Shown one piece after another: positions 5,015 to 5,517 of a stretch of 5,517 bases of DNA; the first letter of the stretch is position 1, and every line of letters starts with the position of its first letter. A program made the position numbers and the translations under genes. The notes below the pieces were generated by a model. The model ran no database searches. It was not told the origin of the DNA and saw only the letters and a program-made list of their open reading frames with translations. The stretch covers positions 1 to 5,517 of the forward strand of contig CABSBA010000114.1 in the NCBI GenBank assembly GCA_902475825.1. Reading direction: 5' to 3'. The DNA comes from an uncultured Collinsella sp. (GTDB lineage Bacteria > Actinomycetota > Coriobacteriia > Coriobacteriales > Coriobacteriaceae).

Positions 5015-5015
5015 G

Positions 5016-5516
5016 TTACTCGCCCAGCTGATCAAGGTCGATATCGCCAAAGAACACCTGGTCCTCCTTGCCGAGTGCACTCGGGATGATGGAGAAGGTG
5101 TTGGAGATGCCGTCCTGAGCATCGCGGAACGGGAGCTTAGAAACCGAAGACAGCGAAGCGATGGCGCCGTGGCTATCGCGCTTGTGCATGGGGTTAGCAC
5201 CCGGGGCGAACGGCTGGCCAGCCTTGCGGCCGTCGGGCGTGGAGCCGGTCTTCTTACCGTACACGACGTTGGAGGTAATGGTCAGAACCGAGGTCGTGGG
5301 CACGGAGTTGCGGTAGGTGTCGTTCATGCGGATGTACTCCATGAACTGGTGCACAACGTCGTGAGCGATCTGGTCGACGCGGTCGTCGTCGTTACCGTAC
5401 TTGGGGAACTCGCCCTCGGTCTCGAAGTCGACGATGATGCCGTTCTCGTCACGGACGGGGTGGACCTTGGCGTACTTGATGGCGCTCAGGGAGTCGATGA
5501 CGTGGGAGAAGCCGGC
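5016..5516 (-). CDS. pflB: Pyruvate formate-lyase core polypeptide, C-terminal part (5' end beyond window)
   Basis: Formate C-acetyltransferase converts pyruvate and CoA to acetyl-CoA and formate. The 166 residues in the window match the region of E. coli PflB just before its radical domain: [20 protein letters not shown], then [16 protein letters not shown] followed by [20 protein letters not shown], and finally [19 protein letters not shown]. The chain then ends at DIDLDQLGE and a TAA (5018-5016), in the linker where E. coli PflB continues into its glycine-radical domain. The missing domain is supplied by the next gene. The catalytic cysteine pair lies upstream, outside the window. Coding is clean with no internal stop, so the end appears genuine rather than decayed. 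On its own this chain could not hold the radical. Confidence 0.92.
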   Translation of the reverse strand, partial: AGFSHVIDSLSAIKYAKVHPVRDENGIIVDFETEGEFPKYGNDDDRVDQIAHDVVHQFMEYIRMNDTYRNSVPTTSVLTITSNVVYGKKTGSTPDGRKAGQPFAPGANPMHKRDSHGAIASLSSVSKLPFRDAQDGISNTFSIIPSALGKEDQVFFGDIDLDQLGE

Positions 5517-5517
5517 G

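Noticed and set aside
4679..5516. PFL split as a simple frameshift pseudogene
   Set aside because: The gap holds non-coding hairpins, and the small gene has its own ATG and near-consensus ribosome binding site. Both chains keep their conserved motifs intact.
1..5517. CRISPR arrays, tRNA or rRNA genes
   Set aside because: No regularly spaced repeats, cloverleaf or rRNA-like stretches were seen. The only short tandem pair is at 2851-2880.

Overview
The window reads as a chromosomal anaerobic-metabolism locus interrupted by an insertion sequence. The host genes are moderately GC-rich, with C/G-ending codons. The combination of a pyruvate formate-lyase (PFL) system, a DegV-family protein and an MTA/SAH nucleosidase suggests an anaerobic, fermentative, high-GC Gram-positive gut bacterium. 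A Coriobacteriia member such as Collinsella is my best guess. This is inferred from gene content and style; no marker gene in the window proves it.

Layout: all host genes lie on the minus strand. Their transcriptional order, from right to left, is: the C-terminal part of the large PFL polypeptide (5516-5016, running off the right edge), a separate 83-residue glycyl-radical domain protein (4930-4679), the insertion sequence (about 2948-4661, opposite strand), a DegV-family protein (2661-1807), the PFL-activating radical-SAM enzyme PflA (1613-795), and an MTA/SAH nucleosidase (669-1, running off the left edge). Intergenic gaps carry several strong stem-loops and one candidate FNR-type box.

How the genes work together: PFL splits pyruvate with CoA into acetyl-CoA and formate using a glycyl radical. 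PflA installs that radical by cleaving S-adenosylmethionine, releasing methionine and 5'-deoxyadenosine. The nucleosidase is of the type that hydrolyses 5'-deoxyadenosine as well as MTA and SAH, so it could remove the inhibitory by-product. The most striking point is that PFL is split. The core polypeptide stops in the linker before the radical domain, and that domain is encoded 85 bases downstream with its own strong ribosome binding site. The radical glycine and the core active site would therefore sit on different chains.

The insertion sequence is an IS110-family element with a DEDD recombinase (429 residues). It carries two unusual traits: perfect 30-bp inverted repeats near both ends, and a C-terminal XRE-like helix-turn-helix on the recombinase. 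Its long, structured, non-coding left end (about 290 bases) is where an IS110-type bridge RNA would be expected. The element sits within a short inverted repeat in the 3' untranslated region of the PFL transcript, separating the split PFL genes from degV, pflA and mtnN.
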